From Loripinus fragilis (lineage: Eukaryota > Mollusca > Bivalvia > Lucinida > Lucinidae): DNA of 64,000 nucleotides. Of the stretch, positions 1 to 12,000 are shown piece by piece. Under the pieces are notes generated by a model that saw nothing but the letters and a program-made list of their open reading frames with translations, did no database searches and was not told the origin of the DNA. Where the stretch lies: NCBI GenBank assembly GCA_964019695.1, contig OZ026522.1:18412687-18476686 (forward strand), read 5' to 3'. Made by a program: the position numbers and the translations under genes. Each line of letters opens with the position of its first letter. Positions within the stretch are counted from its first letter, which is position 1.

Positions 1-1214
1 GTAAGTATGGAGTAATTGATTGGATGTGGAGTCACCGTCCGTGAATCCAGACTGTAAGGGTGTTAAAAGTTGGTTTGTAACCATGTAATTGTAGAGATGT
101 CTATACACACTACGTTCCTATAGTTTTACCAACAATGACCAAAAGCGATATAGGCCAGTAATTGCTGGTATTGGTTTGACTTTTTTGTATGTAATGGGTG
201 AAATTTGCGTCTTTCCATGGCGAAGGGACATTTCTCCAACCTTTGCCCATATAAGATAGGATGTCAGCTCATGTTCTATCTTACATGACCACGTGACTGC
301 TTTCTTACATGGGCAAAGTAAAATATTCTTTTTTGCCGAAAAAGGGTATGCTTGCTTCTTGTCAATTCGATCCTTCCAGTCGGTTCGATCCTCATTGTGA
401 ATCAGAAGTTTAGCTCGTGACGAGTATTAGAACGTCTGAAAATCCGGACGCATCGAAGCGAGAGTTCATAAAGTAAAGATAAAATGCGGAAAAAGCAGGA
501 TCTAGTTGCGATTTCATTGAAGAAATAATAAATTATGTCTAAAATTTCCAAAATACCTAATAAGAAAAGGTTTTAGCCCAATAAAAATTCGTTTTGAAAT
601 CACTCTTTTTTGCTGACTGCATGGAGACGCTTGTTCGACCTAATTACGTTACAGTACAGTTCACTTGATAAATTCACCTTTATCGATTTTTGTCTCTATT
701 TTAAAAAAACAAAACAAAACGATTTTGGACTTTTTTCAAGCATATCCCAAGCAGTTAGACAGGAAATAGCGGAACTACAAGCCAAGAATTAAACCATAGA
801 CATGTCTATGAAGTGATATACATTTTGGTGCCTCCTGACCCATTTAACTGGTGGTGAGCTATTGCTATCATGGAATGTCCATCCTGCAGTTGTAAGTTTG
901 TCTCGTTATTTTTTTAAGTGACCCATTCGTTTGTAGCCTTTTAAAAAAAATAAAAAGAGAAAATCTGCATTAGAGTTTCTTAATCATTCAAAAGGAACAT
1001 ATCAATTTAACTGGACTGTAGATTCCTATATCACGCCTGACCTTGGTGGTGTTATCAACCAACCAATAAGCGTGATCGATTTCACAAGAAGCATCTAAGT
1101 GATGCATAGCGATGACATCATTTGATGAAAGACCACTAATTACAAATTTTGTGTTGCCATATGTTTAAGTTCGTTTTTTTTCTTCGTTACAAATGTTTAG
1201 TAAATATTTTTTGC
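1..1214. other. No gene seen; probably intron of the MAM gene
   Basis: AT-rich sequence with stop codons in all frames. A 60-codon open stretch at 610-792 has no recognisable features. No ZP-N-like exon is readable on the minus strand here, so the missing 3' exons of the MAM gene must lie further left. Confidence 0.5.
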
Positions 1215-3358
1215 TTAAGGTGGTACCGGACTCATCAGCATATGTCCAAAAAGTTACCATCTTTGATATGTTAAAAAATAGCTCAAAACTCATCTATTTT
1301 GACAAAAATAACAGGACCTTACCGTGCTTTAAAAAAGTTATTAAACTTTAAAAAACTGTAAAATATGAGATTTTCAAAATATCAAATTCTCATGTTTTAA
1401 AAAAATTGAAATTGAGAAATGCCATGATTTTTTTTCCTGGGAATACGCTACATGCTATTGGCCAATGAAAACACAAAAACACAGCAAAAAAGGCACGTAG
1501 CTTATTTTTTAAGCTAAAATATATTTTGTAAAAAACATTAAGGACAAAAATTGTTTAAATCTAGAAAAAAAATGTCACACAATGTAACTACAGAAACAAA
1601 AAACTTATTATTTTGAAGGAAATTTTGCCTAGAAACTTGTAATTAATTGAAAAGAATATGTCACCGTGCTCGTTTTTCTTTTTTGTGCTATTTTCTGTTT
1701 TTACTTCTGAAATAAAAGCAGGCATGGAGAGCCATACCTGCTTCAGTGTTTAATTAAGGTCCGTATGCGTAGACAGTGCATTGTTTGAGTTGATGTTGTT
1801 TGATTTAGGTCCGTGTGCAAAAAGCCTATTATTTGTCTATTCCTCATTTGGCACGTTCTAGGACCCCTTAAGACCTTTATAAGTGCGTGCGTGCGTGCGC
1901 GCGCGCTTGTGTGTGCCAAAATGAGGGTGAGTGTATGAGAGAGGGAGAGAGGGAGGGCCAATTCACGTGCTGTTGATTCATAGCATTTTTGTTGTTGCTT
2001 TTTTTCTTTTCTTTTTTTCTTTACTTTACGTACTGTATACGTATTCTGGGTTCGTTATAAATTTGACGTTATCAACTGTAACGCTTATAGAAGCGTCGTC
2101 AGAATGACGCAAGTCTTTGATCTGGAAAAAATTCTACTTAGAAAACTTTGTTGAAAGTTTTTAAGCGAGAAAATGACCTTATGCAATAATGGTTTTCTGA
2201 TACACTAATATCTGCTAGACCCCTCAGCGTCATAACCGTCGCATTTCAGGTTTGGGTTTCAACATCGCAATGATGTTCTAGCAAGTGGTAATGCATAGAA
2301 AATCACGTTTGAACCCAATATTGAAGTTATTAAACGAGCTGTAAAAAGAGATGAAATGCGAGGCTTGCCAAGAATTTTGTCACTTTTTTCGTGACAAGCT
2401 TAAAAAATTAAGAATACAGGAGCACGACTGTTAGGTTCTATTTATTGTATGACCCTAAAACTACTTTTAAATCGCGTTTGGAAATTGCGTGGAACTACGC
2501 TTTGATGTTGCTATATAATTATATGAGAAACCATTACGGACGTGATTACATAGCGTTACCAAAATTTGTAAACCACTAGTGGTACATGTTGTTATATCAC
2601 TCCCATGATAAACACAAGCGAACAAACACAACTAAGCAATAGGGCTCAAACCAGGGACTACTTGGTCTCAAGTTGAAAATTCTACCTCAGCGGCAAAGGG
2701 TAAAGAAGGGATTATACACGAGTTTAGTTCTTTTCATAAAGGCAATTAGTTAATGCTAAGACAAGCATGCATATGTGAACGGCCATATTAGATTTTCACA
2801 GCTCGCATATATATCCAAAATAAGCCTCAGTCTAAAAACTCTCCACTGGCTAGCTAAAACTAGCGCAAAGGCACGCCCAAGCATTTGGCGAGCGCTCGCA
2901 CAGTGTCCAATATATTGCTCTTGGGATTCATTCAAGTTAAAAAATGGATCCCTCCCACCTACGACGTCACCTTTACAAAGATAATGGACTTAAGAAACAC
3001 AGTGGCTCAGTTCGTAGAGTGTTAAACTAGGGATCGAATAATTACTAATTGGTGAATCACCAGAGTCATAGTGTTGTGTCATGGGGCAGAACACTTTATC
3101 AGCTAATAGTACATACATTGAATACGCATGAATATTAACTTTTCTGACCAGAATTGCCTGACCAGGTATAACTCGGAACGCATTGAGGTATGAAACTGGA
3201 ACAGACGGTCAAAACATATTTGGTCATACAGATGTGTTGATAAATGATATTTTTTGTGAACGCCAATACTTGTACGTTTTAAGACAATAAATAAAGATAA
3301 CTCTTACTTTTTTAGAAACACTCGGTTATCTTTTGACATGGGTCCTGTACCACCTTAA
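1215..3358. mobile_element. Non-autonomous DNA transposon with TTAA target duplications, copy 1
   Basis: TTAA at 1215-1218 is followed by GGTGGTACCGGACTCAT, and GTCCTGTACCACC is followed by TTAA at 3355-3358, giving inverted ends flanked by the tetranucleotide TTAA, as used by piggyBac and Kolobok families. The left 500 bases match 25 kb (24958-25430), the right 250 bases match 30400-30647, and the middle (2640-3060) matches 27200-27700. No transposase ORF remains. A hairpin repeat (2310-2620) lies inside. Superfamily cannot be fixed from the ends alone. Confidence 0.75.
2310..2620. repeat. Hairpin repeat family H1, decayed copy
   Basis: TTATTAAACGAGCTG, then GATGAAATGCGAGGCTTGCC and a partly inverted right arm, then a tail with AAACCACTAGTGGT and ATCACTCCC. 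The better copy is at 5270-5620. Sits inside the TTAA element 1215-3358. Confidence 0.6.
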
Positions 3359-4339
3359 AGCACAAAAGTTGTGATAAGGTGATCAGATACACAGCAAACC
3401 AGGCTATTCAAAGGACCAATATATTGCGCTTAAGTAACTCAAAGGCACTAAGCAAAGTTAAGCATCACTTACTGACGTAATGACGTCACATAATGTGCGC
3501 TACGTGACGATCATGGCAATATTACGCTAATGGCACAGGGGGCCTAGCAGGATTATATTTTGCACTTTGCAACTTAACTAATGCCCCAATCACGTTTTCC
3601 AGTCAATACCCGATAAAAACACCCGTGGACTCAGAAATAATGTAAATCTAACGAGCAAAAAGTTAAAATTTTCACGTTGTTTGAATGCTTTATGTTCCGA
3701 CAAAAAACCTCGGAAAAGTGAGAGAAAAAAATCCACCATGAGCCTGTCCATGTAGGATAGAGTTTGTATGCTGGTTCAGACTGGATTTGTTTTGATGTTT
3801 CTAAAAAGTTTTTGAATTGCAATCACCTGAAGATAAAAGCTTATCAAAAGTGTCGTGTTAAGAAATAAATTCGATTTTTGAAATGTTCATGGAATCATGA
3901 TTACGTCTAGTCTTTTTGCAAGAGACCCGAAGTATTCATGATTCCATGACCAGGCCAAAAACTGAATTTATTGCTTATATTTACATTTTATTATAAATAT
4001 CTAAGATAATTAGAAAAAGAAACAGTTGTGTATTTAATATGTCATCATATTAACGGTTTTGTTGGAGTGTAAAACAGAAAAATGAACAGTCGGTGTGAAC
4101 ACGGACAGTCAATGGAGCTAACAAGAGGCTTGTTTTGCACGTGCCACTCAGCTGTGGCCCTCTGTCAATCACAACACCAGTGTCACTTCTGGCGAATGAA
4201 TTCGATGTTTGTAGCGTATTGCACGGGCAAGTTAGCCTGGCAGCTGTCAAGCAAACTTATGTCTTTCATAAGACTATGAACAATTGCAAACATCTAAAGA
4301 TTCATTTAAGGCTAAACATGCGAGCTAAATAATTTTGTA
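3359..4339. other. No gene seen; intronic AT-rich sequence
   Basis: Short overlapping open stretches near 4050-4330 on both strands show no domain or codon pattern. Nothing else recognised. Confidence 0.4.
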
Positions 4340-4740
4340 TTTTAACAACAACAGAATCTAGGGCGAAGATTTAGCGATAGTAAAATGCATTTAAGCCCCC
4401 CCCCCCCCCTTGTGGCTTAGGCTGCTGTCAGTTCTACGACTGTGGTTTGCTGTTGTTGATCTGTTGTTTAATGTACTTCCCTTTGTTTGTGGGAGTTCTG
4501 TGTTTGTCTTTGTTTTGTTATGCATTAGTTTGTGTCCATTCTAGTTTTGCAATCACCTTGAAGAGGAAGAGAAAGCTGGTTGCTTTGCCATTATTGTCTT
4601 ACAGATGTATTGTTACTATAAATGTTCTGTGGCTTTTCTTCACGATGCCGTGGGTTGGTCTGCAGTGTGTGATTGAGGTATTTCCGGATCATACTCACTT
4701 ACCTTTTGCTTTAAAAATGTCAATATAAGTGAATATTCTC
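4340..4740 (+). repeat. Interspersed repeat family C, copy 1
   Basis: Shares CTAGGGCGAAGATTT, a poly-C tract, CTGCTGTCAGTTCTACGAC and AGGAAGAGAAAGCTGG with copies at 43556-44000 and 56935-57280. The 93-codon open stretch 4447-4728 is part of the repeat and not a gene. Confidence 0.7.
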
Positions 4741-5269
4741 TTTGGTATTGAAACCTCAGCTGTTGTTATGATTGAGTCTGATATATCTTGGACATTTTAT
4801 TTATATTTCCCTCACATTCAGTCTTGTCAAGAATATTCGATTCGAAAAGATGCCTTTTATATTTATCATAATCAGTCAGCTTGAAATTCCATATTCGTCT
4901 TTTATTGGCAGGTGTCTATGCCCTTATATGCCCTTAAAATTTAATATGATGGCTGTTGGACAATGATTTCGGACAGGCATAAAAGACTTGTCAATGCAAC
5001 TGCACGAAACATTTGCATTGCTGCGAACGAGAATCAAGTCAATTGTTGATGTGCAGTGCATGGATTCCATTATCAGCTTAGTTAGATTAACTTCGTGAGT
5101 GATTGACTCCAAGGTCATAGAAGGGATCTGGAACATTCGTTGTAATCTTCACACCAAGGGCAATACTCATGCCAAATATGATCACTCAATGTCAAAAATG
5201 ATAGAAGAGTTAGCTTTACGAGCTGTAGGTAGGTGCAATCTTGGCCTTTGACTACATAGAGGATCTTAC

Positions 5270-5620
5270 ATGAGTGCTCATGTTTTATTGAATTTATTAA
5301 ACGAGTTGAGGAAAAGAGATAAAATGCGAGGCTTGCCGAGCATTTTATCTCTTTTTCGCAACGAGTTTAATAAATTCAATAATACAAGAGCACGAATGTT
5401 AGATTCTATTTATCATATGACAAATACTTCGAAATCTGATTTCTGGCGTTAAAACGTTATAATTTTGTCGCTATGTACGCAACGTTGTTATGGACGTCAT
5501 AACGTTTCCCGAAAATCGATAAACCACTAGTGGTTTACAGATTTTATTGCATGGCGTTATTTCACTCCCAGACGCGACGTCATATGATAAAACGCCATAT
5601 TGAAAATCTGTAAGCCTTGT
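5270..5620. repeat. Hairpin repeat family H1, well preserved copy
   Basis: Arms at about 5275-5328 and 5338-5395 are nearly perfect inverted repeats (core AATTTATTAAACGAGTT and GATAAAATGC) around the loop GAGGCTTGCCGA. A tail follows with a small palindrome AACCACTAGTGGTT. The same unit occurs at 2310-2620. It is a MITE-like hairpin; no coding content. Confidence 0.7.
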
Positions 5621-5790
5621 TTTAATGTACACACCATAAGCAATGATTGTGCCAAATATCAACACCTAAAGGCAAACAATAAAAGAGCAGTTCTCGTTTC
5701 ACCCGAAATATTTAAACTTATGTGACATTGACCGTTGACTTAAAATTCATAGCACTTATCTTGAAGTTTGTTGTTATTAAAATTACTCAC

Positions 5791-6000
5791 CTGTTGTTAT
5801 CGTCCAATGTGTTGTTGGCATTCGCTTTGTTGTTGAAGTCGATGATTTTTCTATTGTTGTCGTCCAAAGTGGTGTGGGTTTTCTGGATGTTGTCGAAGTA
5901 GTTGTTTTTTCTGCTGATGTCGTCTTATGTCTTGATTTTGTCATGAGCGTAGTTGCTGTAGGAGTGGTAGTAGTTATTGTTGGCGCGCTCGTTGTGGTAG
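5791..6000 (-). CDS. Thr-rich mucin-like exon
   Basis: A 210-base exon with a TATAG acceptor and a canonical GTGAGT donor (5790-5785), phase 1 at both ends, so it can be added or skipped without changing frame. The 70-residue product has about 30 Thr residues plus Ser, Pro and Lys, with two copies of an approximately 20-residue unit (TSTTSRKPTPLWTTT and TSTTKRMPTTHWTIT). Such sequence is expected to be an O-glycosylated stalk. The other strand in this interval shows only GTT repeats. Which gene it belongs to rests on strand and phase; the MAM gene is the only candidate seen upstream. Confidence 0.65.
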
Positions 6001-9000
6001 CTATACATATATTACAATGATTATGTTAAAGATTGACCTCGTTAAAGAAACCATATTCGTCTCAAATGACTGGGTTTATTTAGCTTCATATTTCTATTCT
6101 TTTAAACTTTTAAGAGAAATAAAACACACATTTATCATAACAGAGTGAATTGTCCGAATAGAAAGTTTTTGAATAAATTGAGGAAGTTTTCTTCAATTGA
6201 ATTGTAACGTAAAGTTGTATAGAGAGTAGAAAAATCCCACGAAGACAAACTGGATACTAGAAAATCTTTAGATTTTAGTTATAAAGAATCTCACCTGAGT
6301 TTTGGATAGAACAGAATATATTATATCTCTCCTTTCTAATATTTCACAATACTTTATCATAAAAATATACTGAGCCAAAGTTCTAACGCAATGCGAAAAG
6401 GGCCAGAATTTTATACGAGCAAACGCTGTAGGGCAGTTTATGTTGGAAAAATTGCTCACCTAATCTTGAAGAATTTTTATCCCACAGAGAATACGTTGTC
6501 TGGAGCATGGTTCTGTGAGTTGATGTCTGATAAGTCAAAAACTGTTTTTGGGTATCAGCACCTTGTGGTCCATTGAAACATTCGACGTCACCTGAACGTG
6601 ACGATGACGTTCCCATGTAAAACGTATTTAATACGTGGTAGTCAACCAAAAAACGTTACATTTTGGAAACGGCCAGGACCTTGAAATTCCGTTTTCAAAA
6701 CGTGCAGAATACTAAAATAAAACCCTACATGAACACTTTTAGTAACGTTTTGTTTCGTGTTCAAGACGTTTTGGTAACCCCATACCAGTGGAACATTGCA
6801 AACCTGTAAGGAGTACGTTCTAAAAGTTGTTATTGTCTTGCGATATACGTACCCTAAACGTGACAAAGACGTTTCCACTAACACTGTTGAAGACGTTTCC
6901 ATATAACACGTGTTCGTCACTCACAACGCTTTACAAATTGAAGATGCCAAATACGTTCGCAATAATTTTTTCAAACCGTGTTGAAGACCTAGCAAAAACC
7001 TTGCATGAGGACGCTTTTATAACGTTTTAATTCGTGTTAGAACGTGATGTTATATCCTAAACAATGACGTCTTTGTTTGATGTTCAAACTGTGTTTAAAA
7101 CTGTGCATCAAAACATTATAAATCTGCAGTGAACTTATTTTAAAAACGTATGCGTGTGATTCCTAAAAGTGACCGAGACGTTTTTTTTACACAAGACGTG
7201 TACGTCACTCCAAAAACAATACAAATCTAAGACGACAAACTCGTTTGCATTTAGCTTTCAACACGTGATAAAGACCTAACGAAACCCTTAACATGAAGAC
7301 GTTTTTATATCGTTTAAATCGGTGCTAAAGACGTGGTGGTAGTCCCGAAATAATGACGTCTTTGTTTGGCGTTCAATCTGTGCTTAGACTGTATAAAAAA
7401 TTACAAATCTGTAGTGAACTCGTTTTAAACACATGTGCTTGTGATTCCTAAACGTGATCGATACATTTTTACACAAGACGTGTGCGTCACTCCAAAAGCG
7501 TTACAAAAAGGTTTGAATTTAATTTTCAAAACGTGATGAAGATCTAAAGAAACCCTTGCATGGGGACGTTTTTGTAACGTTTTAATTCGTGTTTAAGACG
7601 TGATGGTATTCCCAAACCAATGACGTCTTTGTTAGGTGTTCAAATTGTGTTTAAAGCTGCATCAAAACATTATAAATCTGCAGTTAACTCGTTTTCAAAA
7701 ACGTGTGCTTGTGATTCCTAAACGTGACCGAGACGATTTTTACACAAGACGTGTGCGTCACTCCAAAGCGCAACAAATTGAAGACGTCAAGCACGTTTGC
7801 ATTTAATTTTCAAAAACGTGACGATGACCTAACAAAACCCTTGCATGGGGACGTTTTTATAACGTTTTAATTCGTAATTAAGACGTGAACTATTGACCCC
7901 ACCCCCGGGGTCGAGGGTGTATCAGTGGTTAAAAAATTTGCTGCCATGTTGCTACTAGCGTCGTAAGCTTTTATTTGATATGAAACATGACCATATTCTG
8001 AAAAGTTTAATTTTGGCCTAGGCCCATCCCCTAAGTCCACACCAGGGGATCGGGCCCAGACCTTTAAAATTAAAATCCTGTGTGATATGCAACATATCTA
8101 TTGCTCTCCTGCCAGATTGCAAAATTTCAGGTAAAAATATTGATAACTGCCTTAGCTATTGCGAAATTAAAAAATAGAGTTTTTTGCCCTTAGGTGGGGT
8201 CAACGGGTAGGGGTAAAAAATTTAAAAGGTCATGCTTATCTACAGGCACTGGGCAATCATGGTCTTTAGCGAGAAGTCATTAAATATAATAGCTTTAAGG
8301 AAATAAAAAGCTTATATAGGTTTTGCATTACTGAATTGCCGAGACTTAGACAAGGCAATAACTCAAGTGTAAAGGGGTTAATTTTGACGAAACTTATAGA
8401 ATATCGAGAGTCCATGGTACTTATCATTTATACCAAGAGATATTAACGTCCTCGTGCAAGGGTTTCGTTCGGTCTTCATCGCGTTTTGAAAACTAAATGC
8501 AAACGTGTTTGACGTCTTCAATTTGTAACGTTTTTGGAGTGACGCACACGTCCTATATAAACAAAACTCGTCTCGGTCACGTTTAGGAATCACAAGCACA
8601 CGTTTTCAAGAAGAATTTACTGCAGATTTATAATATTTTGATGCAGTTATAAACAAAGTTTGAACACCAAATAAAGGCGTCATAATGTTGTGGGAATACA
8701 AACACGTCTTAAACACAAATTAACCCGTTATAGAAACGTCCTCATGCAAGGGTTTCGTTAGGTCTTCATCATATTTTGAAAACTAAATGCAAACATATTT
8801 GACGTCTTTAATTAGTATCGCTTCTGGAGTGACGAAAACATCTCTAACACATTCCACCTGAGAACGTTATCGCTACGTTCAGGTGACGTCGAATTGTACA
8901 TTGGGTTGCTATGAATATTCAATTAGACATTTTAAAAGCGATTTTATCAAACTGTCATTTAACCACGCAAATATTACAATTCCATCTGCTGTGTGTCTTT

Positions 9001-12000
9001 ATTCCTTGAATGCAGCTTATCACGTAGCTTATCACATTCTATAATGAGCTCACAAGGTGTGATAATGAGCGCGGTGGCTCGTTGATAAAAGTAAGAAGGC
9101 GGCGAAGATCAGGAATTGATACAATCAAGTACCAAACCTGACCTGATACTACATGGGAAAGTGCAGAAAACACAATTGAACATTACAAACAAAAGCCAAG
9201 AGGTCAGCCCTTTCCCAGCAGGCGACCACAAGGCAGCAATGAACATACGCGAAAGCATGACAAACACAAGACATAAATAACACAAATGATCCACAAACGA
9301 AGTACCGCCTTAGAACGGTCAGTAAAATAGTTTACTGAAGGGCTTAAACCGGTTTCATGGCGCCAAGAAGGCTTGACTTAAGATCGAAGGTTGCATGTTC
9401 GAGCCCCACCTGAGGCACTGCAGTGTGTCCATGAGCAATACACTTTATCATCGACTTTGTACTAGTGAAACCCAGGAATATCCGTCCCAAAACGACTGAA
9501 AAAGTGTTGACTCAAACGTAAAGAATCAAACCAAATAAAACAAGATGTGACAGACAGTAAGCATGGCCAGTACATATGATAACTGAAGTGCAGATCAATC
9601 TCTGGTACAGTAAGTATGTGAGTCAGTAGGTTTATGTTCTAATTTGTCTTCGTCTCAAACGAACATACATCATTTATATTTAATTTCAATATTTACGCCA
9701 TATTCTACACTCAAGCCCAATCATCTGCCCCAAAACTTTTTGCAAAAATGACTCATTAAATTTTGCTGCAAAACCTCTTGCTACATGTAGATGTACATGT
9801 ACTTAATAGACAACAAAAATGATTAGGATATTGCCAACACACTGCCGATCGATTTATTTTGAGCAACATTTCACAAAGAGATTTCAAGTAAATGACATCT
9901 ATGTCTGACTTTTGACCAAATGGATTCTGTGTGAGCATCTTGAAGTCTTAGATGCTGACCCCTAGTCTACCGTATGTAACCATACTCTGATGTTACTCAA
10001 CAACCTGAAAAATACTGAAAAGTATCTAAGCAAAATGACGCCTATTCATATTGGTATAAGCGGTAGACTAAGTTGTCTGCTTCTAAAGTTCAAGTCACAT
10101 ACTGAATGTACAATAGTTTCCAAAAGGTTCATTATTTTATTACAATTTTTCCCAAACAAAAAGCTTTGTGACCAAATTTCACCTTTGCTAAAAAGAGGTT
10201 AAGGTAAACCCAAAGTCATCATTTTAACAGCTCATGATTGACCAAACAATCTGATGCTACCCATCACGTTTTGTGACAGAAGGACATTTGTCTAAGAGAA
10301 GATAGATAGACAGATGGACAAATGGATGGATGGATGGACAGACCAAAAGACAGACTAGATAGATAGATAGATAGATAGACGCCATGGCGCCCGACCGCCA
10401 TGCAACCTAGGCGCGACGTAACAATGACAAGCCGGCATTCGATGTACAATATATATCTCATTTCATTCCTTTTCGAATTAAATCCATGGCAGAGTAATAA
10501 AGGCTCATGCAAGTCTGCATAACTGTGCAGACCCATTGGAGTTGTTGCTGCTCGCACAAATAAAACTATACTATGAGCCAGCACATGATGAATTGACGCT
10601 TACTGCATTGTAGAGCAACAATATAATGGGCTTGTACCCAGTGGTTCCTAGTTCGATCCTGGGCTTCTCTAGTTGGATGAAACTTTAAGCCGTGACCTCA
10701 TTTCATTCTCCATATGGCCTCAGCTGTTAATGAGACGTTAAACCTAAACTCACTTTATTACGTGTGTCCTTGAGCAAGACTCTTTATAAACAGAAAGACA
10801 GGGAATCGCCCCTCATGATTGAAAAATTGTTGACTGGGACGTGAAGAATAAAACATATCAACATTATTGCAGGTTACCCTTATCTGTAATAATTGAATAA
10901 AGTATAAGCTATGAACTTCATCAAATTATCAAAAACGTGCTTATAAATAGGTAAGGCGTGCGTGCGTGTGAGCGTGCGTAAATCCTTTATAGCCTTCGAA
11001 ATCATTTTAATGAAGATCTGACAAAAAGGACCTTTAAACACAAGACCCATTCTCACGTAGAATTGCCAAATCGACTTTTAAAATGACGAATTTTCAACTT
11101 CAACCTTTGCTAAAATAGTCATCACCATCAATTTATAGTGGGCCTGCCTGGTTCTATTCCAAAACGGAAAATGTTTAACTTCACTGGAAATTTGGTATTT
11201 ATGTATCCGAATGGTTGGTGGTATATGCGAAAAATGTAAGAATTTTAAAGGTGGGTGTCATTACCTAAGACACAAAGAATGCTCAGCAAAAGTCTGTATA
11301 AATAAAACCTTGGTGTCAGTTTTTGGCCAGACATTAAACGTTATGAATCAATAAGTTTTGCAAGTATACCTGCAAGTTTACCCCAAAAATGGTAATAATA
11401 ATGATAAAAAAAAACATACATTTTAAGAAAAATACTTATTTTCAGAACAATTTCTTAACATTAGTCTAACTAAACAGATGCACGAGAACAAAGCACACAC
11501 GTCACAATAAACACATGCCTTGTGTTTATAAAAAACATAACTGAAGCAAATTTTAATTTAAAATATCAAGGAATGTTTCTACTTTGCAAACGAAAAAAGA
11601 CTCGTATATTAGAATAGAAAGTCCTGTAGGTTGTACTCTTATTTCAGATTGATGTAAACCTGCACTAAACGTGGTAATAATGTAGACGGGGTTTTACATG
11701 CAATCAAACATAGACTGTTTCTAGTTTGCATACAAAACACGTACCAACATCAATTGAAATGTCTTTTTAGATGACACATTAATAGTGCATTCAAGATGCT
11801 GCCATTTCATTTCGGCATAGGCGTTGTATTTAGATGGCAAAACACATACATTTAAAATTCCTACTTTCTGAGTGTACAATGAAGTAATTGTTCTCAATCC
11901 TAAAGCAAAACATTAAAAACAAAACACAATAAAAGCATGTTGCCTCGTAGATTAGGAAATAGCACATGTTTGACCACTGATCATAAACTCATTTCTTGTT

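Noticed and set aside
1..6. Window begins with GTAAGT, resembling a plus-strand splice donor
   Set aside because: No exon can be seen before it and no plus-strand gene follows; a six-base coincidence at an arbitrary cut.
9109..9294. Hydrophobic 61-106 codon frames (also 28699, 42549, 48840)
   Set aside because: The same dispersed repeat (family A) read in different places; no conserved frame across copies.
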